Shown: positions 1-8,366 of the stretch, in pieces
Position numbering within the stretch: position 1 is the first letter of the stretch
How the letters are laid out: every line of letters starts with the position of its first letter
Source: Nocardia pseudobrasiliensis NBRC 108224
GTDB taxonomy: Bacteria; Actinomycetota; Actinomycetes; Mycobacteriales; Mycobacteriaceae
DNA length: 64,000 nt
Direction: 5' to 3'
NCBI RefSeq assembly: GCF_001613105.1
Contig: NZ_BDBS01000030.1
Coordinates: forward strand, 62,001-126,000
Program-made: the position numbers and the translations under genes
Notes under the pieces: model-generated
What the model saw: only the letters and a program-made list of their open reading frames with translations
Databases searched by the model: none
Told to the model about the DNA's origin: nothing

Positions 1-1683
1 CCCGCTCGGAATCGCCACCACATCTCCGCGACGCAGCGCGGTCAGCGAGGCCACGGCCGCGCCGCGGCGATCGGCCCGGCCCTGGCGTTCGAGATCGCGT
101 TCGCGCTGTTTGATCCGCTCGCGCAGCGACAGATATTCCAGGAAACTCTCATCGCCGATCTGCGCGCGCAGTTTGCGCAGCGCGCCCTCGTTGCGTTCGA
201 TGCCCCGGACCAGACCGACAACCGACCGGTCGGCCTGAAACTGTGCGAAGGACCGTTCGAGCAGCGCCCGCGACTCCTCCGAACCCATCCGATCGATGAG
301 GTTGATCGACATGTTGTAGCCGGGTCGAAACGAGCTGCGCAGCGGATAGGTGCGGGTGGAGGCGAGTCCGGCCACCGCGCTGGTGTCGACGTCGGGCGTC
401 CACACCACCACGGCATGCCCCTCGATATCGATCCCGCGCCGCCCGGCGCGCCCGGTCAGCTGCGTGTACTCACCCGGGGTGAGCTCGGCGTGCGCCTCGC
501 CGTTGAATTTGACCAGTCGCTCGAGCACCACGGTGCGCGCGGGCATATTGATGCCCAGAGCCAATGTCTCCGTGGCGAATACGGCCCGCACCAGCCCGTG
601 CACGAACAGCTCCTCGACCGCGTGCCGGAAGGCGGGCAACATGCCCGCGTGGTGGGCGGCCAGACCGCGATGCAGCGCGTCGCGCCACTCCCAGTAGCCC
701 AGCACCTCGAGATCGGCGCGCGGCAGATCCCCGGTGTGCTTGGTGATGATCCGCTCGATCTCGTCGTAGTCCTCGGGGCGGCTCAGATCCAGCCGCGAGC
801 GAGCGCACTGGGCCAGCGCGCCGTCGCAGCCCGCGCGGCTGAAGATGAAGGTGATCGCCGGGAGCAGACCCTCCTTGTCGAGCAGGGCCAGCATCTCCGG
901 GCGCGGAATGCCGCGGTGATCGCGACGGGGGCCGCCGCGCCCGCGCGGGCCGCCCCAGCCGTTCATCCGGTCGGCGGATTCGCGATGTTTGATGTAGCGC
1001 ACCAACTCCTCGTCGACCAGGATCTTCTGATCGTTGGAATTGGCGTCGAACAGGTCGAACATCCGCCGGCCCACCAGCACGTGCTGCCACAGCGGCACCG
1101 GCCGGGTCTCGTCGACGACGACCGCGGTATCGCCGCGCACGGTCTCCATCCAGGCGCCGAACTCCTCGGCATTGCTGACCGTCGCCGACAGGCTCACCAA
1201 CCGCACATCCGGCGGCAGATGCAGGATGACCTCCTCCCACACCGCGCCGCGGAACCGGTCGGCCAGATAGTGCACCTCGTCCATGACGACGTACGAAAGC
1301 CCCTGCAGCGCATCCGAACCCGCGTACAACATATTGCGCAGCACCTCGGTGGTCATGACCACCACCGAGGCCTCCGGATTCAGCGACTGATCCCCCGTCA
1401 GCAAACCCACCGCGCCGCGCCCGTAGCGCTCGACCAGATCGGCGTACTTCTGATTCGACAGCGCCTTGATCGGGGTGGTGTAGAAACATTTCCCGCCCGC
1501 GGCCAGCGCGAGGTGCACGGCGAACTCACCGACGACGGTCTTACCCGCGCCGGTCGGCGCGCAGACCAGCACGCTGTGTCCGCCCTGCAGCGCCTCGCAC
1601 GACTGCTGCTGGAATGGATCGAGGGAGAAACTCAGTTCCGCGGCGAATGCCGCGAGTTCGCCGGAAAGCGACCGATATGCCAC
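1..1683 (-). CDS. helY: Ski2/Mtr4-like DEVH-box helicase HelY (5' part, cut by window edge)
   Basis: N-terminal 561 codons of a large superfamily 2 helicase; the rest lies beyond the left edge. Visible motifs are a Walker A (APTGAGKT, residues 42-49) and a DEVH box (about residues 135-138). The opening residues match the start of the M. tuberculosis HelY protein as I recall it (ELPFSLDDFQQ there, ELSFSLDPFQQQ here). The start is GTG, only two codons after an in-frame stop and 3 nt past the tatC stop, so translation is probably coupled to tatC. The GGAG before it is too close to act as a normal ribosome site. The family acts on RNA or structured nucleic acid; the exact substrate in actinobacteria is unsettled. 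The gene order helY-tatC-tatA is the conserved mycobacterial one. Confidence 0.95.
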   Translation of the reverse strand, partial: MAYRSLSGELAAFAAELSFSLDPFQQQSCEALQGGHSVLVCAPTGAGKTVVGEFAVHLALAAGGKCFYTTPIKALSNQKYADLVERYGRGAVGLLTGDQSLNPEASVVVMTTEVLRNMLYAGSDALQGLSYVVMDEVHYLADRFRGAVWEEVILHLPPDVRLVSLSATVSNAEEFGAWMETVRGDTAVVVDETRPVPLWQHVLVGRRMFDLFDANSNDQKILVDEELVRYIKHRESADRMNGWGGPRGRGGPRRDHRGIPRPEMLALLDKEGLLPAITFIFSRAGCDGALAQCARSRLDLSRPEDYDEIERIITKHTGDLPRADLEVLGYWEWRDALHRGLAAHHAGMLPAFRHAVEELFVHGLVRAVFATETLALGINMPARTVVLERLVKFNGEAHAELTPGEYTQLTGRAGRRGIDIEGHAVVVWTPDVDTSAVAGLASTRTYPLRSSFRPGYNMSINLIDRMGSEESRALLERSFAQFQADRSVVGLVRGIERNEGALRKLRAQIGDESFLEYLSLRERIKQRERDLERQGRADRRGAAVASLTALRRGDVVAIPSG

Positions 1684-1686
1684 TCC

Positions 1687-2673
1687 TCAGAGCGTATCGG
1701 AGTAGTCCGACACCGGGCGCGCTGATTTCTCCGGCGCGCTGAGCGACTCGGCCGATCCGATCGACTGCGCCGGGCCCACGGGCTCGACCGCGCCGACACC
1801 GCCGGACCCGCCGAGCGGCGAGGCCTGGTCGTCGCTGAGCGCACCCCAGTCGTCCCCGCGCCGTGCGCGGCGACGGTCGTTGAGCCGGGCGATCTGCACC
1901 GCGATCTCGAACAACACCGTCAGCGCCCCCGCCAAGGCCAGCATCGAGAAGGGATCCTGCGGGGTGACGATCGCCGCGAAGACGAACAGGCCGAAGACCA
2001 TCCCCCGCCGCCACTTCTTCAACTTCGCGTAGCTGAGCACGCCGATCATGTTCAATCCCACGACCAGCAGCGGCGTCTCGAAGCTCACACCGAAGATGAT
2101 GAGCAGCTGAATGATGAAGCCGAAGTACTGCGTGCCACTCAGCGCGGTGATCTGCACATTGCTGCCGATACCGAGCAGGAAACTCAACGCGTGCGCGACG
2201 ACCAGATAGGCCAGCACCGCGCCGGTCACGAACAGCACCGCGCCCGCGCTCACGAAGCCGACCGCGTACTTGCGTTCCTTGGCGTACAGACCGGGCGTGA
2301 TGAAGGCCCACAGCTGATACAGCCACACCGGACACGCCATCACCACACCCGCGGTCAGACCGACCTTGAACCGCAGCATGAACTGTTCGAACGGCGCGGT
2401 CGCCAGCAGCTGGCACGCGTTCGGATCGTTCGACAACACCGCCCGATGTCCCGGCGGCAGCGAACAGTACGGGCCCTTGAGGACGTCACCGAGGCTCTCG
2501 ATACCGAGGAAGCCATGGGCGTACCACATGAAACCGAGCACGGTCGTGACCGCGATGGCCAGCAGCGACTTCAGCAGCCGCGACCGCAGCTCCTGCAGGT
2601 GCTCGACCAACGACATGGTGCCGTCGGGATTCGTTCTGCGCCGGCTGCGCCGGGGGTCGAACGGAATGCGCAT
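1687..2673 (-). CDS. tatC: Sec-independent (twin-arginine) translocase subunit TatC
   Basis: 328-aa polytopic inner-membrane protein with the TatC N-terminal signature (SLVEHLQELRSRLLKSL, about residues 21-37) and several hydrophobic spans. TatC recognises twin-arginine signal peptides of folded exported proteins and assembles the pore with TatA. A disordered, Ser/Pro/Gly-rich cytoplasmic tail follows the last membrane span, as is common in actinobacteria. It lies 87 nt downstream of tatA and 3 nt upstream of helY on the same strand, so the three are probably cotranscribed. The length is slightly above the usual 250-310 aa because of the tail. Confidence 0.97.
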   Translation of the reverse strand: MRIPFDPRRSRRRTNPDGTMSLVEHLQELRSRLLKSLLAIAVTTVLGFMWYAHGFLGIESLGDVLKGPYCSLPPGHRAVLSNDPNACQLLATAPFEQFMLRFKVGLTAGVVMACPVWLYQLWAFITPGLYAKERKYAVGFVSAGAVLFVTGAVLAYLVVAHALSFLLGIGSNVQITALSGTQYFGFIIQLLIIFGVSFETPLLVVGLNMIGVLSYAKLKKWRRGMVFGLFVFAAIVTPQDPFSMLALAGALTVLFEIAVQIARLNDRRRARRGDDWGALSDDQASPLGGSGGVGAVEPVGPAQSIGSAESLSAPEKSARPVSDYSDTL

Positions 2674-2760
2674 GGGTGTGACTGCCTCGCTGATCGCCTG
2701 GGCGTCCGGACACGATTCAGCCCGGGACGAGAGCTCTCATCCCGGGCGACGACATATCTG

Positions 2761-3027
2761 CTAGGCCTTGTGCACTTCCGGGCCGGTCTGCGGCGTCTGC
2801 ACCGGGGCGCTCGGCGGCTGCGCCGGGGGCAGCTGCTGCGGCTGGGCCGGAGCCTGCTCGGCGGGCGTGGTCTTACCGCCCTCGTTGTGCATCTCGCTCA
2901 TCTCACTCTTGAAGATGCGCAGCGACCGGCCGAGACCCCGGGCCGCGTCGGGCAGCCGCTTGGCCCCGAACAGCACCAGCACCAGCAACGCAATGATGAG
3001 CCAATGCGTCGCGCTGAGTGAACCCAT
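2761..3027 (-). CDS. tatA: Sec-independent translocase subunit TatA
   Basis: 88-aa protein with one N-terminal membrane helix (HWLIIALLVLVLFGAKRLPD) followed by the TatA/B amphipathic helix (ARGLGRSLRIFKSEM) and a Pro/Gln-rich acidic tail. TatA oligomers form the export conduit with TatC. The FGAKRLPD hinge and short length favour TatA over TatB. It sits between a ketopantoate-reductase-like gene (33 nt upstream in transcription) and tatC, in the conserved paf-tat-hel neighbourhood. Confidence 0.96.
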   Translation of the reverse strand: MGSLSATHWLIIALLVLVLFGAKRLPDAARGLGRSLRIFKSEMSEMHNEGGKTTPAEQAPAQPQQLPPAQPPSAPVQTPQTGPEVHKA

Positions 3028-3060
3028 CGATTACCTCCAAAGACTGTGGTATGTCCGATG

Positions 3061-4095
3061 CTACCGGTGTTCGGTCGCGGAGTTCTTCGCCGCCCGCAAC
3101 TGAGCCAGTAGTTCGGATCCGGACCAGGTACGGGTTTCGCCGTTCTCGATCGCCGCGACCAGCTCGATCAGCCGCGCGTTCACCGGCGTCGCCAGCCCGA
3201 CCATGCGGCCGAGATTGACGATTTCCCCACAGAGCCAATTGATTTCGGTCTTGCGACCCAGCGCCAGATCGTCGGCCATCGAGGAGCGGGCATACGGGTC
3301 GATCTCGAATGTCCGCCGGGTGGCCCGGCCGTAGATCGCATCGGGCATGACCAGCAGCCGCACCAGCAGTTCCGGCGGCAACAGCGTCAGCCGGGCCGGG
3401 CGGATGCGGGCGCGATGCATGACAGCCAGCGCCTCGGACTGGGCCAGGGCCAGGCAACGCCGGTAATCGCGGTCGGACAGCTCCTCGCGCAGTGTGCGCC
3501 CGGACAGGGCGTTGATCGGGTTGTTCAGATTCAGCAGCAGTTTGCCCCACTGCACGGGTCGCAGATCGGCGTGCCGGTCCAGTTCGAGTCCGGCCCGGCG
3601 GAACAGCGGGGCGAATCGCTCCAGCGCCGGATCATCGGCGACGGCCAGGCCGCCCGGGCTGCCGCGATGGAACCGACCACCCTCCTGCTGCACCACATTG
3701 CACAGCACCATGCCCGCGAGCACCACACACGACGGGACGGTCTCGCGGATGACGGTGTCGTTGCCGATCCCGTTCTGCAGACTCAGCACGACCGTGCCCG
3801 GGCGGATTCGGCCGATGAGCTGTTTGGCGGCATCGGCGGTCGCTGCGGATTTCACGGTGACCAGCACCAGATCGGCGATGGCGGCCGAATCGGGTTCGGT
3901 CGCGACGTGGAAACCACTCGCGGCCACCCGATCGTCACCACCGTCGAGATCGGTCAGTCGCAGGCCGGAGGCGGAGATGGATTCGACGACCCGGGGCCTG
4001 CCCACGAAGGTGACGTCGGCGCCCGCGGCGGCGAGTTTGCCGCCGACGAAGATGCCGATGCAGCCGGCGCCGAGCACCGTCACGCGAAACGTCAA
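3061..4095 (-). CDS. Ketopantoate reductase family protein (ApbA/PanE-like)
   Basis: 344-aa NAD(P)-dependent dehydrogenase of the 2-dehydropantoate 2-reductase family. An N-terminal Rossmann motif (VLGAGCIGIFVGG, residues 7-19) is followed by VTVKS and by the family's catalytic-lysine segment (WGKLLLNLNNPINALSG); the C-terminal helical domain is complete. The canonical reaction reduces 2-dehydropantoate to pantoate for CoA synthesis, but the family includes many paralogues of unknown substrate, so the symbol panE is withheld. The start is TTG inside a TTGA overlap with the pafC stop, which makes translational coupling to pafC likely. I do not know this gene from the equivalent M. tuberculosis locus, where pafC is followed by tatA. 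Confidence 0.85.
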   Translation of the reverse strand: MTFRVTVLGAGCIGIFVGGKLAAAGADVTFVGRPRVVESISASGLRLTDLDGGDDRVAASGFHVATEPDSAAIADLVLVTVKSAATADAAKQLIGRIRPGTVVLSLQNGIGNDTVIRETVPSCVVLAGMVLCNVVQQEGGRFHRGSPGGLAVADDPALERFAPLFRRAGLELDRHADLRPVQWGKLLLNLNNPINALSGRTLREELSDRDYRRCLALAQSEALAVMHRARIRPARLTLLPPELLVRLLVMPDAIYGRATRRTFEIDPYARSSMADDLALGRKTEINWLCGEIVNLGRMVGLATPVNARLIELVAAIENGETRTWSGSELLAQLRAAKNSATEHR

Positions 4096-5087
4096 GCGGG
4101 ACCGACCTCCTCGATCACGGTCTGTTCGTACCCGGCGTCCTCATAGGCGGCCAGGGCGGCGCCGGAACGCTCGCGCACCGCGACCACCAACTCCGCCGGA
4201 CCCAATACCGTCACGCCCGAGCCGAAGCCCAGCAGCAGCCGCGCCATCCAGTCCAGCGTGGCGAACCGCATGGTCGCCTCTACGCTGCCGTCGGAGTGCA
4301 CGGCCACCCGGTGCATGGGGTACTGATCCAGAACCCAACCGTAGTCCGACCGAATCCGCAAGCGCGCCAATGGAACCGCCGGATCGTCGGAGAACAGGTC
4401 CAGACCCGCGGTCTCGTCGGTGGCGTGGCTGGGCGGATGGGCGGGTTCGTCGAGTTCCACGGCCTCCTCGATGCGGTCGAAGCGGAACAGCCGCACCCCC
4501 TCGGCCTGGCGGCACCAGGCCTGTAGATAGGAGTTGTTGTCCACCAGCACGATCCGAATCGGATCGACCACTCGCTCGGAGACCACATCGCGGCTGGCCG
4601 AGTAGTACACCAGCCGCAGCGCGCGATTGCGCGCCAGGGCCGAGCGCACCGTCCGCACCGCCGGAGCCTCGACGGGAAGTACCGCGGCGCCGGCGGATTC
4701 GAAACCCTTGTCCCCCGCGATGGCGGCCTCGATCTTGGCCGTGGCCGATTGCGCGGCGGTCGGATCGACCATGCCCGGCAGGGCGGCGATCGAACGCAGC
4801 GCCACCAGGACCGCGGTGGCCTCGGTGGAGGTCAGCCGCAGCGGCCGGTCGATTCCGGCGGAGAAGGTGACCTCGATGCTCTCCTCGGAGAACGACAAGT
4901 CGATCAGATCCCCGGGCCCGTAACCGGGTAACCCGCACATCCACAACTGATTGAGATCACTCATCAGCTGTTTGGTCGTGACCCCCAGATCCGCCGCCGC
5001 CTCTGCGGCACTGATACCCGGATTGGCCAGGAAGTACGGAACCATATTCAGCAACCGCGACAGCCGCGTGGACAGCCGGCTACTCAA
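4092..5087 (-). CDS. pafC: WYL-domain transcription activator PafC
   Basis: 331 aa. An N-terminal winged-helix segment (LLNMVPYFLANPGISAAEAA) is followed by a WYL domain (LRLVYYSASRD...ERVVDPIRI...SYLQAWCR) and a WCX C-terminal extension. PafB and PafC form a heterodimer that activates a LexA/RecA-independent DNA-damage regulon in mycobacteria; they are named for proximity to pafA, not for a role in pupylation. The start codon is TTG, overlapping the pafB stop as TTGA, and the stop overlaps the next gene the same way. That gives two consecutive coupled TTG starts and implies a fixed ratio with PafB. Confidence 0.95.
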   Translation of the reverse strand: MSSRLSTRLSRLLNMVPYFLANPGISAAEAAADLGVTTKQLMSDLNQLWMCGLPGYGPGDLIDLSFSEESIEVTFSAGIDRPLRLTSTEATAVLVALRSIAALPGMVDPTAAQSATAKIEAAIAGDKGFESAGAAVLPVEAPAVRTVRSALARNRALRLVYYSASRDVVSERVVDPIRIVLVDNNSYLQAWCRQAEGVRLFRFDRIEEAVELDEPAHPPSHATDETAGLDLFSDDPAVPLARLRIRSDYGWVLDQYPMHRVAVHSDGSVEATMRFATLDWMARLLLGFGSGVTVLGPAELVVAVRERSGAALAAYEDAGYEQTVIEEVGPA

Positions 5088-6079
5088 GCTCCCACCTCCG
5101 TACGCTCGAGCACCGACCGCAACCGCCCGATCACATCGGCGCGCAGATCAGCGGGCGCCAGTACCAGCGCGTCGGGTCCGAGCCCGGCGATCAAGCGCGC
5201 CAGCCAATCTCGCGAGCGCACCGGCACCTCGACGATCGCACCGGGTCGACCGCCGATCGTGCGGTCCTCCACGATCGCGCCGAGGCGGCGAATATCCTGC
5301 GCGCGGCCGTCGGCCACCCAGACCGTCGCCGAGCCGGTGACCGGGGCCGCGCCCGTCACCTCGGCGACGATCTTGCGTAGATCCACGCCCTCGGGTTTGT
5401 GGACCGCGTTCTCCGGTCCGTAGGCGGTGACGTCCTCGCCGATACGGGAAAGCCGGAAGGTGCGCACGGCATCGCGGGCGCGGTCATGCCCGACCAGATA
5501 CCAGCGGCCGTGATGGGTCACCACACCCCACGGTTCGACATCGCGCATGAGATAGGGCGCGCCGTGCGACATCCGGTGCTCGAAGCGCACGGCCCGACCG
5601 GCGTCGATCGCGGCCAGCAGCTTGCCCAGCGCCGCCTCGGAACCACGAGTGCGCGCGGGCACCGCGGGAACCGACGCCACGGTCGCATCGGGTTCCACGT
5701 GCACACCGGCCGCGCGCAACTTCAGCAGCGCGCCCTCGGCGGCGGTCGCCAGCTCCGGCGATTCCCACAACTGAACGGCCACCGCGACCGCGGCGGCCTC
5801 CTCACTGGTCAGATCGATATCGGGTAGTTCGTAGGCATCGCGATTGATGCGATAGCCCTCCTGGCCGGAGTACCGGCCGACCGGACCGACCTCGAGCGGA
5901 ATCCCCAGATCGCGCAACTCGTTCTTGTCCCGCTCGAACATCCGGCTGAACGCCTCGTCGCTGACGGAATCCTCATATCCGGCGACACTGTCGCGGATCC
6001 GCTCCGCGGTCAGGAACTGCCGGGTCGACAACAGCGCGATGACCAGATTCATCAGCCGCTCGACCTTGGATATCGCCAC
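5084..6079 (-). CDS. pafB: WYL-domain transcription activator PafB
   Basis: 331 aa from a GTG start beginning VAISKVERLMNLVIALL, which lines up with the start of M. tuberculosis PafB as I recall it. An in-frame ATG seven codons upstream (6100) is the alternative, and neither has a clear ribosome site. The N-terminal wHTH includes AFSRMFERDKNELRDLGIPL, the strongest PafB signature. The WYL domain follows (AVRFEHRMSH...MRDVEPWGVV...WYLVGHD), then a WCX domain. It partners PafC. Here it is separated from pafA by a toxin-antitoxin pair, whereas pafA and pafB are adjacent in M. tuberculosis. Confidence 0.94.
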   Translation of the reverse strand: MAISKVERLMNLVIALLSTRQFLTAERIRDSVAGYEDSVSDEAFSRMFERDKNELRDLGIPLEVGPVGRYSGQEGYRINRDAYELPDIDLTSEEAAAVAVAVQLWESPELATAAEGALLKLRAAGVHVEPDATVASVPAVPARTRGSEAALGKLLAAIDAGRAVRFEHRMSHGAPYLMRDVEPWGVVTHHGRWYLVGHDRARDAVRTFRLSRIGEDVTAYGPENAVHKPEGVDLRKIVAEVTGAAPVTGSATVWVADGRAQDIRRLGAIVEDRTIGGRPGAIVEVPVRSRDWLARLIAGLGPDALVLAPADLRADVIGRLRSVLERTEVGA

Positions 6080-6143
6080 CCGATAGAGAGTAATGCGCAC
6101 CAGCGCATCGATGCGACGCCGGTCCGGCGTTTCTGCGGGTAGG

Positions 6144-6548
6144 TCAGCCGAGAAGCTCCACCCGGCACGACAGTCCCGATGCCTTGCCGAGTTTTTCGTC
6201 CGAGGTCAACAGGGGAATATCCAGTCGAGTCGCAAGCGCCACATAGAGAGCGTCGTAGAACGAGATCGTGCGGCGCAGTTTCCATGCCTCCGTCGCCATC
6301 CAGCCCTGGTGCTCATAGCGGTTGTCGACCAAGGCAGTCATCATGCGCAGGCCGACCGCCGCAACCTCTTCTCCGATCCGCCCTTGATACTCGTGCCGCC
6401 GCAAGACCTGCCCGACTTCCGCATCGATCAAGTGCGGGGCGTGAGTGACCGACGACTCGAGCAATCGGCCCACGGCGACACCGACCGCGTCCTTTCGTAC
6501 CAAAGCCGCCGACACCGCGGACGCGTCGACAACGTACTCGTCACTCAT
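6144..6548 (-). CDS. vapC: VapC-type PIN-domain ribonuclease toxin
   Basis: 134-aa PIN domain with the acidic metal-binding set in place: D8 (VVDASAV), E44 (LIDAEVGQVL), D99 (FYDALYVALA) and D117 (LLTSDEKL). VapC toxins cleave specific RNAs, often tRNA, when freed from VapB. The start is the ATG that overlaps the antitoxin stop by 8 nt, the usual TA arrangement; the frame is open further upstream but that part overlaps the antitoxin. It lies 64 nt before pafB. The catalytic residues look intact, so the module is probably functional. The cellular target cannot be read from the sequence. Confidence 0.92.
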   Translation of the reverse strand: MSDEYVVDASAVSAALVRKDAVGVAVGRLLESSVTHAPHLIDAEVGQVLRRHEYQGRIGEEVAAVGLRMMTALVDNRYEHQGWMATEAWKLRRTISFYDALYVALATRLDIPLLTSDEKLGKASGLSCRVELLG

Positions 6549-6780
6549 CGCGCGTCTCCCTGAGCGCGCCCAGAATGCTGTCGCTGTCACCCCCGGGACC
6601 GGGATCCCGATCGAGAGCATCCCGAATCGCCGCCAGCGCTTCCGCTTTCGTACGAGTGCGCGCCACCCTGATCAGCTCTTGCCGCATATACGCCTGCAGC
6701 GACATACCTGCCGATTCGGCGCGACGACGTAAGACTTCGGCGTCCTCGTCGGGGACGTCTCGGATCTGGATCGTAGCCAT
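6541..6780 (-). CDS. vapB: VapB-type ribbon-helix-helix antitoxin
   Basis: 79 aa. The N-terminal ribbon-helix-helix (ATIQIRDVPDEDAEVLRRRA...SLQAYMRQELI) is of the FitA/VapB type and should bind its own promoter. The acidic, Gly/Pro-rich tail should wrap the VapC active site. It overlaps vapC by 8 nt. A TAGAAT element ends 6 nt before the ATG, so the pair probably has its own leaderless promoter in addition to any read-through from pafA, 44 nt upstream. Confidence 0.92.
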   Translation of the reverse strand: MATIQIRDVPDEDAEVLRRRAESAGMSLQAYMRQELIRVARTRTKAEALAAIRDALDRDPGPGGDSDSILGALRETRDE

Positions 6781-6786
6781 GACGCT

Positions 6787-6792
6787 ATTCTA
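6787..6792 (-). promoter_or_regulatory. -10 element of vapBC, leaderless start
   Basis: TAGAAT on the minus strand, separated by 6 nt (AGCGTC) from the vapB ATG. This fits the actinobacterial TANNNT -10 at the distance that puts the transcript start on the A of ATG. No Shine-Dalgarno sequence can be seen, which agrees. The -35 is not obvious. A 5'-end mapping experiment would settle it. Confidence 0.6.
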
Positions 6793-6824
6793 GCGCCCGG
6801 TTCACGCTGAAATAGCGCTTCGCA

Positions 6825-8183
6825 CTACATCGAGGCGATCAGCCGATCCACGCGCTCATCCACCGACCGGAACGGGTCCTTGCACAACACGGTCCGCTGC
6901 GCCTGGTCGTTCAGCTTCAGATGCACCCAGTCGACGGTGAAGTCGCGTCCGGCCTCCTGCGCCGCGGTGATGAAATCGCCGCGCAGCTTCGCCCGGGTGG
7001 TCTGCGGGGGCGTGGTGACCGCCGCGTCGACCGCCTCGTCCTCGGTGACCCGCTTGGCCAGACCCTTGCGCTGCAGCAGATCGAAGACGCCGCGGCCGCG
7101 CTTGATGTCGTGGTAGGCCAGATCCAGCTGGGCGATCTTGGGATCGGACAAGTCCATGTTGTAGCGGTCCTGATAGCGCTGGAACAGCTTGCGCTTGATC
7201 ACCCAGTCGATCTCGGTGTCGACCTTGGCGAAATCCTGCGCCTCGACCGCGTCCAAGGTGCGACCCCACAGGTCCACCACGGCGTCGACCTGCGGATCGC
7301 GCTCACGATTGCGCAGGTGCTCGACCGCGCGGGCGTAGTACTCGCGCTGGATGTCCAGGGCGCTGGCCTGCCGGCCGCCGGCCAGTCGGACCGGCCGACG
7401 TCCGGTCAGATCGTGGCTCACCTCGCGGATGGCCCGGATCGGGTTGTCCAGCGCGAAGTCCCGGAAGGAGACGCCCGCCTCGATCATCTCGAGTACCAGC
7501 GAGGCCGTGCCGACCTTGAGCATGGTGGTGGTCTCGGACATATTCGAGTCGCCGACGATGACGTGCAGACGCCGGTACTTCTCGGCGTCGGCGTGCGGCT
7601 CGTCGCGGGTGTTGATGATCGGCCGCGAGCGGGTGGTCGCCGAGGAGACGCCCTCCCAGATGTGCTCGGCCCGCTGCGACAGGCAGAACGTCGCCGCCTT
7701 CGGGGTCTGCAGCACCTTGCCCGCGCCGCAGATCAGCTGACGCGTGACCAGAAACGGCAGCAGCACATCGGAGATCCGGGAGAATTCCCCGGCTCGCACG
7801 ACGCAGAAGTTCTCGTGGCAGCCGTAGGAGTTGCCCGCCGAATCGGTGTTGTTCTTGAACAGATAGATATCGCCGCCGATACCCTCCTCGGCCAACCGCT
7901 GCTCGGCATCGATCAACAGCTCCTCGAGCACCCGCTCACCCGCGCGATCGTGGGTGACCAGCTGCACCAGACTGTCGCATTCGGCCGTGGCGTACTCCGG
8001 ATGGGATCCGACATCGAGGTAGAGCCGGGCACCGTTGCGGAGGAACACGTTCGAGCTACGGCCCCAGGAAACCACCCGGCGGAACAGATACCGGGCCACC
8101 TCGTCAGGGCTCAACCGACGGTGACCGTGGAACGTGCACGTCACCCCGAATTCGGTTTCGACCCCCATGATTCGTCGCTGCAC
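6825..8183 (-). CDS. pafA: Pup--protein ligase PafA
   Basis: 452 aa, nearly collinear with the M. tuberculosis enzyme from the first residue (QRRIMGVETEFG). PafA phosphorylates the C-terminal Glu of Pup and joins it to substrate lysines. The nucleotide and metal residues are present: E9 in GVETEFG and the catalytic Asp57 in LYLDVGSHPEYATAE, in the glutamine-synthetase-like fold. Unlike Dop it lacks the Dop-loop. The GTG start has no ribosome site but a good -10 element 7 nt upstream. It is separated from prcA by a strong stem-loop, so it probably forms its own transcription unit with vapBC and pafBC downstream. Confidence 0.98.
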   Translation of the reverse strand: MQRRIMGVETEFGVTCTFHGHRRLSPDEVARYLFRRVVSWGRSSNVFLRNGARLYLDVGSHPEYATAECDSLVQLVTHDRAGERVLEELLIDAEQRLAEEGIGGDIYLFKNNTDSAGNSYGCHENFCVVRAGEFSRISDVLLPFLVTRQLICGAGKVLQTPKAATFCLSQRAEHIWEGVSSATTRSRPIINTRDEPHADAEKYRRLHVIVGDSNMSETTTMLKVGTASLVLEMIEAGVSFRDFALDNPIRAIREVSHDLTGRRPVRLAGGRQASALDIQREYYARAVEHLRNRERDPQVDAVVDLWGRTLDAVEAQDFAKVDTEIDWVIKRKLFQRYQDRYNMDLSDPKIAQLDLAYHDIKRGRGVFDLLQRKGLAKRVTEDEAVDAAVTTPPQTTRAKLRGDFITAAQEAGRDFTVDWVHLKLNDQAQRTVLCKDPFRSVDERVDRLIASM

Positions 8184-8190
8184 ACTATCG

Positions 8191-8196
8191 ACATTA
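8191..8196 (-). promoter_or_regulatory. -10 element of pafA, leaderless start
   Basis: TAATGT on the minus strand, 7 nt (CGATAGT) before the GTG start of pafA. This matches TANNNT and the spacing of a leaderless transcript whose first base is the start codon. No Shine-Dalgarno sequence lies before the GTG, which agrees. Confidence 0.6.
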
Positions 8197-8304
8197 CAGC
8201 CATGGCATGCCCGAAAGTGGCTGTGCGAGCGAGGTAATGCATACGTCTTGACAACGATTTCGCAGGAGATGGCTACGACGACCGGCCGGGGGCCGCCGAA
8301 ATGA

Positions 8305-8347
8305 CCGGATCCCTTGCACTCGGCGGTTCCGAGTGCAAGGGATCCGG
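8305..8347 (-). terminator. Strong stem-loop between prcA and pafA
   Basis: Perfect inverted repeat with 19-bp arms (CCGGATCCCTTGCACTCGG) and a 5-nt loop, 19 nt past the prcA stop. No U-tract follows on the minus strand (TCATTTCGG), as is common in actinobacterial terminators. It could instead act as a processing or mRNA-stabilising hairpin for pup-prcB-prcA. Confidence 0.75.
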
Positions 8348-8366
8348 GTCACATTCGCGAATGCGG

